Both the position numbers and the translations under genes were made by a program. Positions 40,293-47,192 of a stretch of DNA of 64,000 nucleotides are shown here, one piece after another. Under the pieces are notes generated by a model. That model ran no database searches. It was given only the letters and a program-made list of their open reading frames with translations, and was not told where the DNA came from. Source of the DNA: Brevundimonas sp. MF30-B (GTDB lineage Bacteria; Pseudomonadota; Alphaproteobacteria; Caulobacterales; Caulobacteraceae); NCBI RefSeq assembly GCF_004683885.1, contig NZ_CP038440.1:2576001-2640000 (forward strand). The letters run 5' to 3'. How positions within the stretch are numbered: position 1 is the stretch's first letter; the number at the start of each line of letters is the position of its first letter.

Positions 40293-40558
40293 GCGAATCC
40301 TCCCAAAGAGTTTCGTTCGTTGCGGCTGGACAGGAAGCGCAAGACAGCCTCGGCGGCGTCGGGCGTGAGGCCGCGCAAACTGATCGCCACGCCCCCAACC
40401 GGACGGCCGTCAATGTGGTCGATCTGCACGCGGGCGCTGACATCGGGTCGGGCATAGAATGACCGGCTGTCTTCATCCGGGCGCTGCCCTACGAATGCTG
40501 GAATGCCAGCAGCCTGACGCAGGCGATCCTCAAGTTCATCTACAGGAAAACGGCTCAC
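40289..40558 (-). CDS. Phage hypothetical, 89 residues, GTG start
   Basis: Contains VQIDHIDGRPVGGVAISLRG and LTPDAAEAVLRFLSSRNERN. No family recognised. The start is GTG at 40558, which overlaps the TGA of a 17-residue open frame with a strong Shine-Dalgarno. This looks like translational coupling to a leader peptide. Confidence 0.55.
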   Translation of the reverse strand: MSRFPVDELEDRLRQAAGIPAFVGQRPDEDSRSFYARPDVSARVQIDHIDGRPVGGVAISLRGLTPDAAEAVLRFLSSRNERNSLGGFA

Positions 40559-40608
40559 TGCTTCACCTCAGTCAGAGGGCGGCCGGATTGGGGCGTGTCA
40601 TGCGACAT
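40555..40608 (-). CDS. Possible 17-residue leader peptide
   Basis: The frame reads MSHDTPQSGRPLTEVKQ. AGGAG lies 7 nt before its ATG, a better site than for most genes of the operon, and its stop overlaps the next GTG start (GTGA). It overlaps the previous gene end by 11 bp. It could be a coupling device rather than a functional peptide. Confidence 0.4.
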   Translation of the reverse strand: MSHDTPQSGRPLTEVKQ

Positions 40609-40978
40609 GGCGGGGCTCCTGGGATTGGGTGGATTCCTTCGCCCGCAAGACTGCAAGGACGAGAGCAAGGGCGATCTGCGGCGTGTATTCGGAGGTTTGG
40701 TAGCCTCGCGCCCACAGACCGCCTGGCCCGTCTAGAGCGTCATTCCAGAGTTGCGGCAGGTCGAAACCCGCACGCTCTGCCAGCGCGACAGCCGCATCGA
40801 TTGACACAGTGTATCGACCGACGCTCTCCTCAAACTCAGGATAGCCCACAAAATCTGCATGGCTACCAGGTCCGTCGCACATCACTAGCGGGTCAAACAC
40901 ATCCTCAATGAGAGCATCCAACTCCCTCGACCCCGCCTCTGCCTTCTCTACGCGCTCGATTAGGGATGCGAGGGTCAT
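40598..40978 (-). CDS. Phage hypothetical, 126 residues
   Basis: Contains DFVGYPEFEESVGRYTVSID and AGFDLPQLWNDALDGPGGLW. Similar small acidic proteins recur in phages of Alphaproteobacteria, without known function. Coupled to the upstream gene by an ATGA overlap. Confidence 0.6.
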   Translation of the reverse strand: MTLASLIERVEKAEAGSRELDALIEDVFDPLVMCDGPGSHADFVGYPEFEESVGRYTVSIDAAVALAERAGFDLPQLWNDALDGPGGLWARGYQTSEYTPQIALALVLAVLRAKESTQSQEPRHVA

Positions 40979-41193
40979 GACTTGAGCGACTTGTGCGAAA
41001 GCCTTTCAGGACCGCCAGCGTTGATGATCTCAGCGAGGGCAATCGCGCGCTGCTCACCGATTCCGATCCCGCAATCCAGCAGGTGGCCGTCCGAAAGCAG
41101 GACCATCCAGACGGTCGCGCCACCGTGTTCGCTGTTGACCTCGCGCTTGCAGACGAGGGCCTTGTCGGACCTCAGGTCTTCCCAGCTTGTCAT
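40975..41193 (-). CDS. Phage hypothetical, 72 residues
   Basis: Begins MTSWEDLRSDKALVCKREVN and has WMVLLSDGHLLDCGIGIGEQ. The longer upstream reading is in the neighbouring gene and is rejected. Start overlaps the previous stop (ATGA). Confidence 0.55.
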   Translation of the reverse strand: MTSWEDLRSDKALVCKREVNSEHGGATVWMVLLSDGHLLDCGIGIGEQRAIALAEIINAGGPERLSHKSLKS

Positions 41194-41579
41194 TCCGAGC
41201 CCTCCCCTTGAGCGCGGCGACCGATCTCTAGCGATGCCGCGTGGCCTCGATACGTCGCGGCCTTTGCGGCGTAGTGCTGCTGAAGACCACGGAGAGCGCG
41301 GGCCAGCGTCCCATCCCGGTTCGTGTGAAGCCAAGGCGCGCGCTTGCCGAACCCTGCCGACTTCGCTTCGTATTCAACGACACCGTCGCGATCCCGACGC
41401 GTCACGGCGAGCGTCGAAAGCCGATTGAACCCGCTGGACTGGATGCCGGTGGCCTCAAGGTATGCACCCGTCTTGGCGATCGGCCGGTGCACGGTCCACT
41501 CGTAGCCGGGCATGGCCTTGAGCAATTCCTTGCGGAGATCGTCGGGCCCGAAGACCTTCTCTGGCGTATGCTTACCCAT
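41190..41579 (-). CDS. Phage hypothetical, 129 residues
   Basis: Contains LRKELLKAMPGYEWTVHRPI and LATLAVTRRD-type strands (LSTLAVTRRDRDGVVEYEAK). No recognised family. It starts 3 bp after the stop of the HNH/Ref-like gene. Confidence 0.55.
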   Translation of the reverse strand: MGKHTPEKVFGPDDLRKELLKAMPGYEWTVHRPIAKTGAYLEATGIQSSGFNRLSTLAVTRRDRDGVVEYEAKSAGFGKRAPWLHTNRDGTLARALRGLQQHYAAKAATYRGHAASLEIGRRAQGEGSE

Positions 41580-41582
41580 GTC

Positions 41583-41990
41583 TCAGCCTCCCCGCTGGTA
41601 TGCCGAGAACAGCGTCGCGGCGATGGTGAATGGATCCAGCCCCCGCTCTGACCAGAACCTGGCCTCGCTCATGCTGTGCTGGGTGGTGTGGCAGTCTCGG
41701 TTGAGCGGGACGGCGAAGCGGTCGGACGGCTTGACCTGCATCCCGGTCGGCAGCTTTCCGAGGGACAGGTTGCCCATGCGGATGTGTGCGGCGTCGGAGG
41801 GCGCCGGGCGCCCGCAGCCGCACACGCAGGGCTGACGGCGCAGAAACGCGAGGTAGCCCGTGTCGCGCTCGCGTCCGCGGTCGGCCTTGGGGCTCTTGGG
41901 CCGGGCGCGCGTGGCGGCCTTGCGGGCGTCGCGCTGCAGCTCCTTCGCCGCGTTGATGATCTTGCGCTGGTCCTGGTCGAAGCGGAGCAT
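41583..41990 (-). CDS. Ref/DUF968-like HNH nuclease
   Basis: A 135-residue protein. YLAFLRRQPCVCGCGRPAPS, DAAHIRMGN, FAVPLNRDCHTTQHSMSE and FWSERGLDPFTI fit the RecA-dependent nuclease (Ref) / DUF968 group of phage HNH proteins. It may cut recombination intermediates or take part in phage recombination. The ATG at 41990 overlaps the previous stop as TGATG. Confidence 0.68.
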   Translation of the reverse strand: MLRFDQDQRKIINAAKELQRDARKAATRARPKSPKADRGRERDTGYLAFLRRQPCVCGCGRPAPSDAAHIRMGNLSLGKLPTGMQVKPSDRFAVPLNRDCHTTQHSMSEARFWSERGLDPFTIAATLFSAYQRGG

Positions 41991-42325
41991 CAGGCCGCCC
42001 TCGCCTTCTGTCCGATCCCGGCGGCATAGAGGCGGCCCCGCTCTCGGACTCCAGCGGCGCTGAGGCGGACGGTGTAGGGCCGCGCCGGTGCCCGCTCCCA
42101 TTCCTGAGTGCCTTGCAGGACGTCGAGCAGCCCAAGGCCGATCATCTCCAGCACCAGAGCCTCGGGATACAACTGCGGTGGTGCGATGGGCTCCCACGGC
42201 TCACGCTCGACCCGGAACGGCTGGCCGCCAAACGCAGCGCGGGACATCAGCTGGCCAGGGCGAAGCGTGCAGACCAGGGCGGCCTGATAGACCGACAGGT
42301 CCATATGGTCGTCGGCGATGGTCAT
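41990..42325 (-). CDS. Phage hypothetical, 111 residues
   Basis: Begins MTIADDHMDLSVYQAALVCT and has LYPEALVLEMIGLGLLDVLQ. Helical, no known domain; possibly a small winged-helix protein. Coupled on both sides. Confidence 0.55.
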   Translation of the reverse strand: MTIADDHMDLSVYQAALVCTLRPGQLMSRAAFGGQPFRVEREPWEPIAPPQLYPEALVLEMIGLGLLDVLQGTQEWERAPARPYTVRLSAAGVRERGRLYAAGIGQKARAA

Positions 42326-42870
42326 GCCGCCGCCTGGTCTGCGGTCTCGATATAGCGAGCTTGGAGCTTGCGACCGATGTTGACGCGGTGGGCGGAGGGG
42401 CAGGACCGGAGGCCCAGCACGTTGGTCGCCTCGAAGGTGGCGAGGTCGCTGGACGACTGCGCGAGATCCACGCGGCGCTCGAATGCGGCCGCCCATCCCT
42501 TCCAGTCGGTGGTCATGATCTCGTCCGGCAGGAACAGCTGCTCAGACCAATCCACGTCCTCGACGAACTCGGGCATGGTGTAGCGTCCGGAGGTGACCGG
42601 TGCCGGAGCGGCAAGCTCTGACCGTGAGGGCGCCGGTGACACCAACTCCGACCGAGGCGGCAACACCTCGGCCAGGTCGAGCCAGGCTAGCCCGCCACAG
42701 ACGCGCTGCGCCAGACGCTCTGCGTCCTGCACATAGGCCGAAAGGTAGAGCAGCGGCACGCCGGGCCCGTCCTTATCGTCCGAGCGCTCGATGCGCACGG
42801 TGGTCGGGCCGAAGAGGTCGATGTCCCGCTTGGGGGTGGGCGCGGTGATGGCGCGATAGAAGCCGGCCAT
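42322..42870 (-). CDS. Phage hypothetical, 182 residues
   Basis: Contains RDIDLFGPTTVRIERSDDKD and GRYTMPEFVEDVDWSEQLFL. The middle (SELVSPAPSRSELAAPAPV) is a Pro/Ala linker between two parts. No family recognised. The start at 42870 overlaps the stop of the first operon gene as TGATG. Confidence 0.55.
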   Translation of the reverse strand: MAGFYRAITAPTPKRDIDLFGPTTVRIERSDDKDGPGVPLLYLSAYVQDAERLAQRVCGGLAWLDLAEVLPPRSELVSPAPSRSELAAPAPVTSGRYTMPEFVEDVDWSEQLFLPDEIMTTDWKGWAAAFERRVDLAQSSSDLATFEATNVLGLRSCPSAHRVNIGRKLQARYIETADQAAA

Positions 42871-43136
42871 CAGAACACCAGCTTGATAGCGAGGAACCAG
42901 GCGGTCCCGACCATGCCGCCTATCATCACGACGCCGGCCAGCGCCTCACCCAGGCGGGTTGAGAGGAACGGCACGCGCACGGCCGCCTCTCGCTCAGCCG
43001 CCGCGTTCAGGATGGCGGCGCACTGGCGCTCGTGAAGGCGGTCTCGGACTGACGCCCATGCCGGATCGAAAGCGATACCCAGCGGATGGGCGGGGACGTC
43101 GATATAGGCTTCGTCGGTGGTTGAGGCGGTGGACAT
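42870..43136 (-). CDS. Small membrane protein, first gene of the leftward phage operon
   Basis: An 88-residue protein with one C-terminal membrane helix (about residues 65-86, LAGVVMIGGMVGTAWFLAIK). AAGGGAG lies 5 nt before the ATG, and the leftward promoter and operator O1 lie just upstream. First to be made after derepression. Function unknown. Confidence 0.65.
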   Translation of the reverse strand: MSTASTTDEAYIDVPAHPLGIAFDPAWASVRDRLHERQCAAILNAAAEREAAVRVPFLSTRLGEALAGVVMIGGMVGTAWFLAIKLVF

Positions 43137-43159
43137 GGCGTCTCCCTTCGATGGAGAGA

Positions 43160-43188
43160 CTATGCGCCCGACGCATATTTGCTGTCAA
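43160..43188 (-). promoter_or_regulatory. Leftward early promoter (PL-like)
   Basis: On the minus strand a perfect -35 TTGACA (43188-43183) is followed after 17 nt by GCATAG as -10 (43165-43160). The 15-bp operator O1 (43162-43176) covers the spacer and the -10. Transcription would enter the leftward operon 24 bp before its first ATG. Confidence 0.7.
43162..43176. promoter_or_regulatory. Operator O1
   Basis: ATGCGCCCGACGCAT: 5-bp inverted arms around a 5-nt centre. Its reverse complement differs from O3 at one base. It overlaps the leftward promoter. Confidence 0.65.
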
Positions 43189-43195
43189 CAGGATT

Positions 43196-43210
43196 ATGCG
43201 CCGCGTGCAT
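43196..43210. promoter_or_regulatory. Operator O2
   Basis: ATGCGCCGCGTGCAT, matching the O1/O3 pattern (ATGCG-N5-YGCAT). It lies 20 bp upstream of O1, behind the -35 of the leftward promoter. Confidence 0.6.
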
Positions 43211-43217
43211 TTTCTAT

Positions 43218-43234
43218 ACGTCCGTTTCGGACGT
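43218..43234. repeat. Perfect 7-bp dyad upstream of the small plus-strand gene
   Basis: ACGTCCG and CGGACGT flank TTT. It is unrelated to the operator pattern and might bind another regulator. Confidence 0.5.
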
Positions 43235-43293
43235 AGGCCGCCCGCGCCCGTATGGACTCACGGCGATCAACCGGGAATCCATAGAGCATGGCG

Positions 43294-43524
43294 ATGAGGA
43301 CGATCTATTGCGTGCAGCCCTTCCAGCGGTCAGCCGGCCGCCTGGTCAGAGGGCATATGCGGCGGCTTCTGAGCCGTGACGCAGCGATCCGCGTGGCGCG
43401 CTCGTGCAAGGGCGCCGCTGCCGGTGTGGTTGTGTTCAGGGTGACGGGATCGGCAGAGGCCGATTACTGGTCAGATCCGGTCCTGATTGCGCGGGCCGGG
43501 GAGGTGCCGGCCGAGGCGGCCTAG
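43294..43524 (+). CDS. Small phage hypothetical (MRTIYCVQ family)
   Basis: A 76-residue protein. MRTIYCVQPFQRSAGRLVRG and ADYWSDPVLIARAGEVP match a small-protein family frequent in alphaproteobacterial phages and islands, function unknown. The ATG at 43294 is preferred because homologues start there; one at 43288 is possible. It is convergent with, and overlaps by 4 bp, the rex-position gene. Confidence 0.62.
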   Translation: MRTIYCVQPFQRSAGRLVRGHMRRLLSRDAAIRVARSCKGAAAGVVVFRVTGSAEADYWSDPVLIARAGEVPAEAA

Positions 43525-44441
43525 AGAACCCGGAACACATGGATGCGCACCGGCTTGGTAGTGCCGTCATCCTTAAAGCGGCTCTCAAGAATAGCCTCAA
43601 CCTCGGGCTCGTGAAGCTCCGCGAGCTTGTCCGGATCGATCCCTGGAGCAAGGCGAATGGGCAGGCGCTTAGTTTTCAGGTCGTCGTTTTCGACCCGCCC
43701 CGCCCAGCCCTTGTCTGTCTTATCTCGATCTGTTGCGCGGATGTGGAGCCGCGCTCGGGGGAGATGCACCGGAACCACGTCATCATCCAGCTCGGCCATC
43801 GCGATGGCGTCAGGGAAGGCGGCCACGGTTTCGGCACGGATAGGGTCAAGGCCGCGAGGGATGATCCGGCCATTCAGGCCACGCTTCGCCGGACGGAACA
43901 AATCCACAGCAGCGCGCTGCACTAACGCCAGCTTCTGTTTTCCGATGGCTTTATCGAAGGCCCTAGCCACCTTCTCCGGCGTGCTTGACAGCTTCTCTGC
44001 CGCGAGCTCGGTGTAGGCGCGCTGGTCTTCAACGATATTGGCCGGAACGGCACTGTCAGTTGAGTTCTTGCCGCGCCTAAAAATGGCGTTGGCTCCATGA
44101 TAGACCGCGACGATAAACAGGACAGTGATGATCGTGTCGTAGCGGTCGCTGACAGGCATGCCTGTTATCGCCTCGATCACGGCTGGCACTTCTTGCTCCA
44201 AGTCATCCTGGAAGGCGACAAATAACGCGACGTAGAAATATTCCTTGAGCGACGACCGTTCGATCCGCTCAAGGAATATCTTCCTATCATCAACAGACAG
44301 GCCTGGCACGATATTTTCGAGCGCGTCCGCCACTATTGGGAGAAGTCGCTCGTGAGCGAGCAATGTCGCCGCAATGTCGCTCAGCGGGATGTCGTGATTG
44401 TCCGGGTAATAGAACCCGTGCCCAAACCGAACCTCTTGCAT
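43521..44441 (-). CDS. Unknown protein downstream of the repressor (rex-like position)
   Basis: A 306-residue protein with no family I recognise. A likely membrane helix lies at about residues 101-121 (YDTIITVLFIVAVYHGANAI), with a weaker hydrophobic stretch at 65-78. The C-terminal half is basic and soluble. GGAGG lies 4 nt before the ATG. It follows the repressor gene by 27 bp on the same strand, so it is probably expressed from the repressor promoter in the lysogen. That position is used by lambda rexAB and by many superinfection-exclusion or defence genes. Codon use appears less GC-rich than in neighbours. Confidence 0.7.
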   Translation of the reverse strand: MQEVRFGHGFYYPDNHDIPLSDIAATLLAHERLLPIVADALENIVPGLSVDDRKIFLERIERSSLKEYFYVALFVAFQDDLEQEVPAVIEAITGMPVSDRYDTIITVLFIVAVYHGANAIFRRGKNSTDSAVPANIVEDQRAYTELAAEKLSSTPEKVARAFDKAIGKQKLALVQRAAVDLFRPAKRGLNGRIIPRGLDPIRAETVAAFPDAIAMAELDDDVVPVHLPRARLHIRATDRDKTDKGWAGRVENDDLKTKRLPIRLAPGIDPDKLAELHEPEVEAILESRFKDDGTTKPVRIHVFRVL

Positions 44442-44468
44442 CCGCCCTCCCCGGCTGATGGGGCCTGA

Positions 44469-44843
44469 CTACCCGTCAGTGCCAGTCTTCAAGCCAGACA
44501 ACATCCGCAGCGCCACCGGGCGCTGGGCCGCCGGGATCTGATCGTAGATCGACCACAGCCCCTCGGGGTCTTCCGGGTTCCGCATGATGAGGGAGGCCGG
44601 GTCGGTGCCGTAGGCCTCGGCCAGCAGCTCTAGCAGGGTCTGGTTGTAGGGTATCTCGCCGCGCTCGACCCGGCTGATGTTCGGCTGCGAGATGCCGAGG
44701 CGCTTGAGGTCGCCCTCTTCGCCTTCGGCCAACACCCGATCCTCGACCAGGGCGCGGACCTTCTCGACCACAGCCTCCATCGAAAGGCCGCGGTGCTTTC
44801 GCCAGGCCCGCAGGAAGTGCTTCGGATGCTCGGTTTGCGCCAT
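44469..44843 (-). CDS. Phage repressor (short XRE-type)
   Basis: A 124-residue protein. RLGISQPNISRVERGEIPYN with LLELLAEAYGTDPASLI is a classical XRE/Cro-CI helix-turn-helix. There is no LexA/S24 autocleavage domain. The start at 44843 (MAQTEHPKHF) is favoured because a GATAAT -10 box lies 6 nt upstream, predicting a leaderless message; an ATG at 44849 is in frame. Operator O4 overlaps the start. It should repress the leftward and rightward promoters through O1-O3. Confidence 0.8.
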   Translation of the reverse strand: MAQTEHPKHFLRAWRKHRGLSMEAVVEKVRALVEDRVLAEGEEGDLKRLGISQPNISRVERGEIPYNQTLLELLAEAYGTDPASLIMRNPEDPEGLWSIYDQIPAAQRPVALRMLSGLKTGTDG

Positions 44844-44849
44844 GTGCAT
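44835..44849. promoter_or_regulatory. Operator O4 over the repressor start
   Basis: TTGCGCCATGTGCAT matches O2 at 12 of 15 positions. It covers the predicted transcription start of the repressor gene, which suggests autoregulation. Confidence 0.5.
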
Positions 44850-44879
44850 ATTATCGCGCGGCGACACGGCGCGGATTAG
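44843..44879 (-). promoter_or_regulatory. Repressor promoter (PRM-like), predicted leaderless
   Basis: The minus-strand -10 GATAAT (44855-44850) ends 6 nt before the A of the repressor ATG at 44843, so the transcript would start at or next to the start codon. No good -35 is seen, so activation by a bound protein is possible. Confidence 0.5.
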
Positions 44880-44900
44880 CGGCTTAGGCGCATATCGCCC

Positions 44901-44937
44901 TTGACCTTGTTTATGCGTCGGGTGCATATTCCAGTCA
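44901..44937 (+). promoter_or_regulatory. Rightward early promoter (PR-like), predicted leaderless
   Basis: -35 TTGACC (44901-44906) and -10 CATATT (44925-44930), spacer 18 nt. The -10 ends 6 nt before the ATG at 44937, which has no Shine-Dalgarno. Operator O3 lies between and over the two boxes. Confidence 0.6.
44913..44927. promoter_or_regulatory. Operator O3
   Basis: ATGCGTCGGGTGCAT, one base different from the reverse complement of O1. It occupies the spacer of the rightward promoter. Confidence 0.65.
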
Positions 44938-45185
44938 TGAGCCAGAAGCGATTGACCCCCCTCGGCCAGTGGATGCTGAAACATCAGCGCCGCGATCAGT
45001 GGCTTGCTGACCAGCTGGGCTGCACCCAGCCGCAGGCTTGCCGCATCCGCCAGGGCACGTCCGCCACCTCTCCCGACCGCGCCTTCATGATCGAGAAGAT
45101 CACCAAGGGCGCCGTGAAGGCCGCGTCGGTGCTGATGCCCGATCGCTCGGCCAATGACCCCTCCCCCAATCGGAAGGCTGCCTGA
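44937..45185 (+). CDS. Cro/YdaS-like HTH protein
   Basis: An 82-residue protein: LGQWMLKHQRRDQWLADQLG followed by CTQPQACRIRQG resembles the YdaS/Cro helix-turn-helix. It is divergent from the repressor, so the Cro role is likely. The ATG at 44937 has no Shine-Dalgarno and fits a leaderless transcript. Confidence 0.72.
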   Translation: MSQKRLTPLGQWMLKHQRRDQWLADQLGCTQPQACRIRQGTSATSPDRAFMIEKITKGAVKAASVLMPDRSANDPSPNRKAA

Positions 45186-45352
45186 CCCATGGCGCCTCTG
45201 ATCGCCCCGGCGCGGCAGTCCCTCCCCCTCCCGCCCGCGCCGGGGCGTCCCTCTCTCACTCGCATCAACCCGTCCCTATCCAGCCTGGGAAACCTAGGCC
45301 CGAGGGACTGACCCGTCTTCCCGAACAACCGCCAGCCCATCGGGGTGAACAC

Positions 45353-45838
45353 ATGAGCAACTTCGAACCCATGAAGCGCCGGCCGGCAGGGTCCGTGCAC
45401 GAGGCCGTCACGCGCGCCTTCGGACAGCTGGAAGGCGGCGTGACCGGCGCCGCCGAGCTGCTGGACCTGTCGCGCCAGCACGTCCACGCGATGGGCGACC
45501 CCGACGCCGAGGGCCGCAAGAAGGTCAACATGAGCCTGCTGCAGGCCGCGCGCCTGTCGGAAGGCGGCGCTACCGCGCTGGCCGAATGGCTGGCGATCAA
45601 GGCCGGTGGTCTGTTCATCCCCTGCATCGACCGGACCTGCGCCGCGGCGATCCAAGAGGCGGTGGCCAACTACTCTCGCGAGTCTGGTGAGGCCATCGGC
45701 GCCGCGATCGACGCCGCCCTGCTCGGTGGTGACCGCGAACGGGCAGTCCGCGAGATCGACGAGGCCTCAGCCGCTCTCGCACGCGTCCGCGCCAAGCTGA
45801 TGAACGGGGGCAACGTCACGCCCCTGCGGAGCGCCTGA
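45353..45838 (+). CDS. Phage regulatory protein, possibly CII-like
   Basis: A 161-residue protein. VHEAVTRAFGQLEGGVTGAA with ELLDLSRQHVHAMGDPD looks like a HTH that may correspond to phage CII-type regulators; the later part is helical and acidic. It is second in the rightward early set, where cII lies in lambda. GGTGA lies 5 nt upstream of the ATG. The 167-bp gap before it (45186-45352) shows no gene. Confidence 0.58.
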   Translation: MSNFEPMKRRPAGSVHEAVTRAFGQLEGGVTGAAELLDLSRQHVHAMGDPDAEGRKKVNMSLLQAARLSEGGATALAEWLAIKAGGLFIPCIDRTCAAAIQEAVANYSRESGEAIGAAIDAALLGGDRERAVREIDEASAALARVRAKLMNGGNVTPLRSA

Positions 45839-45840
45839 CG

Positions 45841-46062
45841 ATGTTCGGCCTCCGCATCCTCGCCGCGCGCCGGCGCGTCTCCAAGGCCATGAAGGCCTAC
45901 CGGCTGGCTTACCTGGAATGGAACCAGGCCAACGCCCGGCAGGACACCCGCCGCATGAAGGCGGCCGGCAACGCCCTGCGTGCAGCGAACATCGAACTGC
46001 TGTCGGCTGAAACTGCCCTGGCTGCCTTGGAAGCCCCTCAGCACGGGCAGGTGGCCCGATGA
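45841..46062 (+). CDS. Phage hypothetical, 73 residues
   Basis: A basic helical protein (MFGLRILAARRRVSKAMKAY) with probable coiled-coil. No family recognised. It starts 2 bp after the previous stop and overlaps the methyltransferase start (ATGA). Confidence 0.58.
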   Translation: MFGLRILAARRRVSKAMKAYRLAYLEWNQANARQDTRRMKAAGNALRAANIELLSAETALAALEAPQHGQVAR

Positions 46063-47192
46063 GCGTATCGATCCTCATTGGCGACGTCCGCGCCCGCCTG
46101 CGCGAGATGCCTGCCGACTCCGTCGATTGCGTCGTCACCTCGCCGCCCTATTGGGGACTGCGCGACTACGGGGTGGCCGGTCAGATCGGCCTGGAGCCGA
46201 CGCTGGCTGAACACCTGGCTGTCATGGTCGAGGTGTTCGAAGAGGTGCGCCGCGTCCTTAAACCGACCGGGACGCTCTGGCTGAACTACGGCGACTGCTA
46301 CGCCACCAGCCCGAACGGTCGCAGCGCTGCCGACACAAAGGCGGCCGGCACCGACGACAGAACGTTCCGCGACAAGCCCTTCTCGACCATCCGGGGCGCG
46401 CTGAAGGCCAAAGACCTCTGCATGGTCCCGAACCGGCTCGCCATCGCCCTGCAAGAGGCCGGCTGGTGGGTCCGTTCGGAGATCATCTGGGCCAAGCCGA
46501 ACCCGATGCCCGAGAGCATCAATGACCGCCCGGCCACGTCGCACGAGAAGATTTTCCTGCTGAGCCGGGCGCCGCGTTACCACTACGACGCGGACGCCGT
46601 GCGGCAGGGCCGGACCTCTGACGAGGACGCGAACACGTTCCGAGGCGGGGCCTACACCGGCGGCGCTACCGACAACGCCACCACGGGTAAGCGCAAGGTT
46701 CGCGGCAACAAGCAGATCGCGACCGCTGAATGCGCAGATCGAGCTGGCGGATCATCCGGTCGCCGCATGGCTGGATTCAACGAGCGATGGGACGCGAAGG
46801 AGAAGGCGCTCCGCGCTTCTGCGATGGCCCCGCGCCATGCTGGCCACATCAGCCACACCGGGATCGAACAAACACCGCGCGGTGAAGGCCGGAACCTTCG
46901 CAACTACGAGCCCGCGCCGGTTCAGGTCTGGCCCATCGCCACCCGACCGTTCTCCGAGGCTCACTTCGCCACCTTCCCGCCGGAACTGGCCGAGCGCTGC
47001 CTGCGGGCTGGCTGCCCTGCTGGCGGAACGGTCCTTGATCCCTTCGGCGGTGCCGGGACCACGGCTCTGGTGGCTGACCGCATGGGCCTGGACTGCACCA
47101 TCATCGAACTGAACCCCGAGTATGCCGAGATCGCGCGCCGTCGCATCTCAACTGAGCAGGGCATGTTCCAGGCCATCGAGGTGGCGGCATGA
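46059..47192 (+). CDS. Phage DNA methyltransferase (N4-cytosine or N6-adenine, beta class)
   Basis: A 377-residue enzyme. Catalytic motif IV is TSPPYWGLRDYG and motif I is GGTVLDPFGGAGTTALVADR. Motif order IV before I is beta class. An insertion of about 110 residues (about 185-295) between the two halves holds a possible target-recognition part. It is not close to host CcrM. It probably protects phage DNA or alters regulatory methylation; no partner nuclease is seen. Coupled by ATGA overlaps to both neighbours. Confidence 0.85.
   Translation: MSVSILIGDVRARLREMPADSVDCVVTSPPYWGLRDYGVAGQIGLEPTLAEHLAVMVEVFEEVRRVLKPTGTLWLNYGDCYATSPNGRSAADTKAAGTDDRTFRDKPFSTIRGALKAKDLCMVPNRLAIALQEAGWWVRSEIIWAKPNPMPESINDRPATSHEKIFLLSRAPRYHYDADAVRQGRTSDEDANTFRGGAYTGGATDNATTGKRKVRGNKQIATAECADRAGGSSGRRMAGFNERWDAKEKALRASAMAPRHAGHISHTGIEQTPRGEGRNLRNYEPAPVQVWPIATRPFSEAHFATFPPELAERCLRAGCPAGGTVLDPFGGAGTTALVADRMGLDCTIIELNPEYAEIARRRISTEQGMFQAIEVAA

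Noticed and set aside
46059..47192. Phage methyltransferase as a second CcrM
   Set aside because: The catalytic motif is SPPYW rather than the [10 protein letters not shown] of CcrM and the CcrM C-terminal domain is missing. Specificity is probably different.
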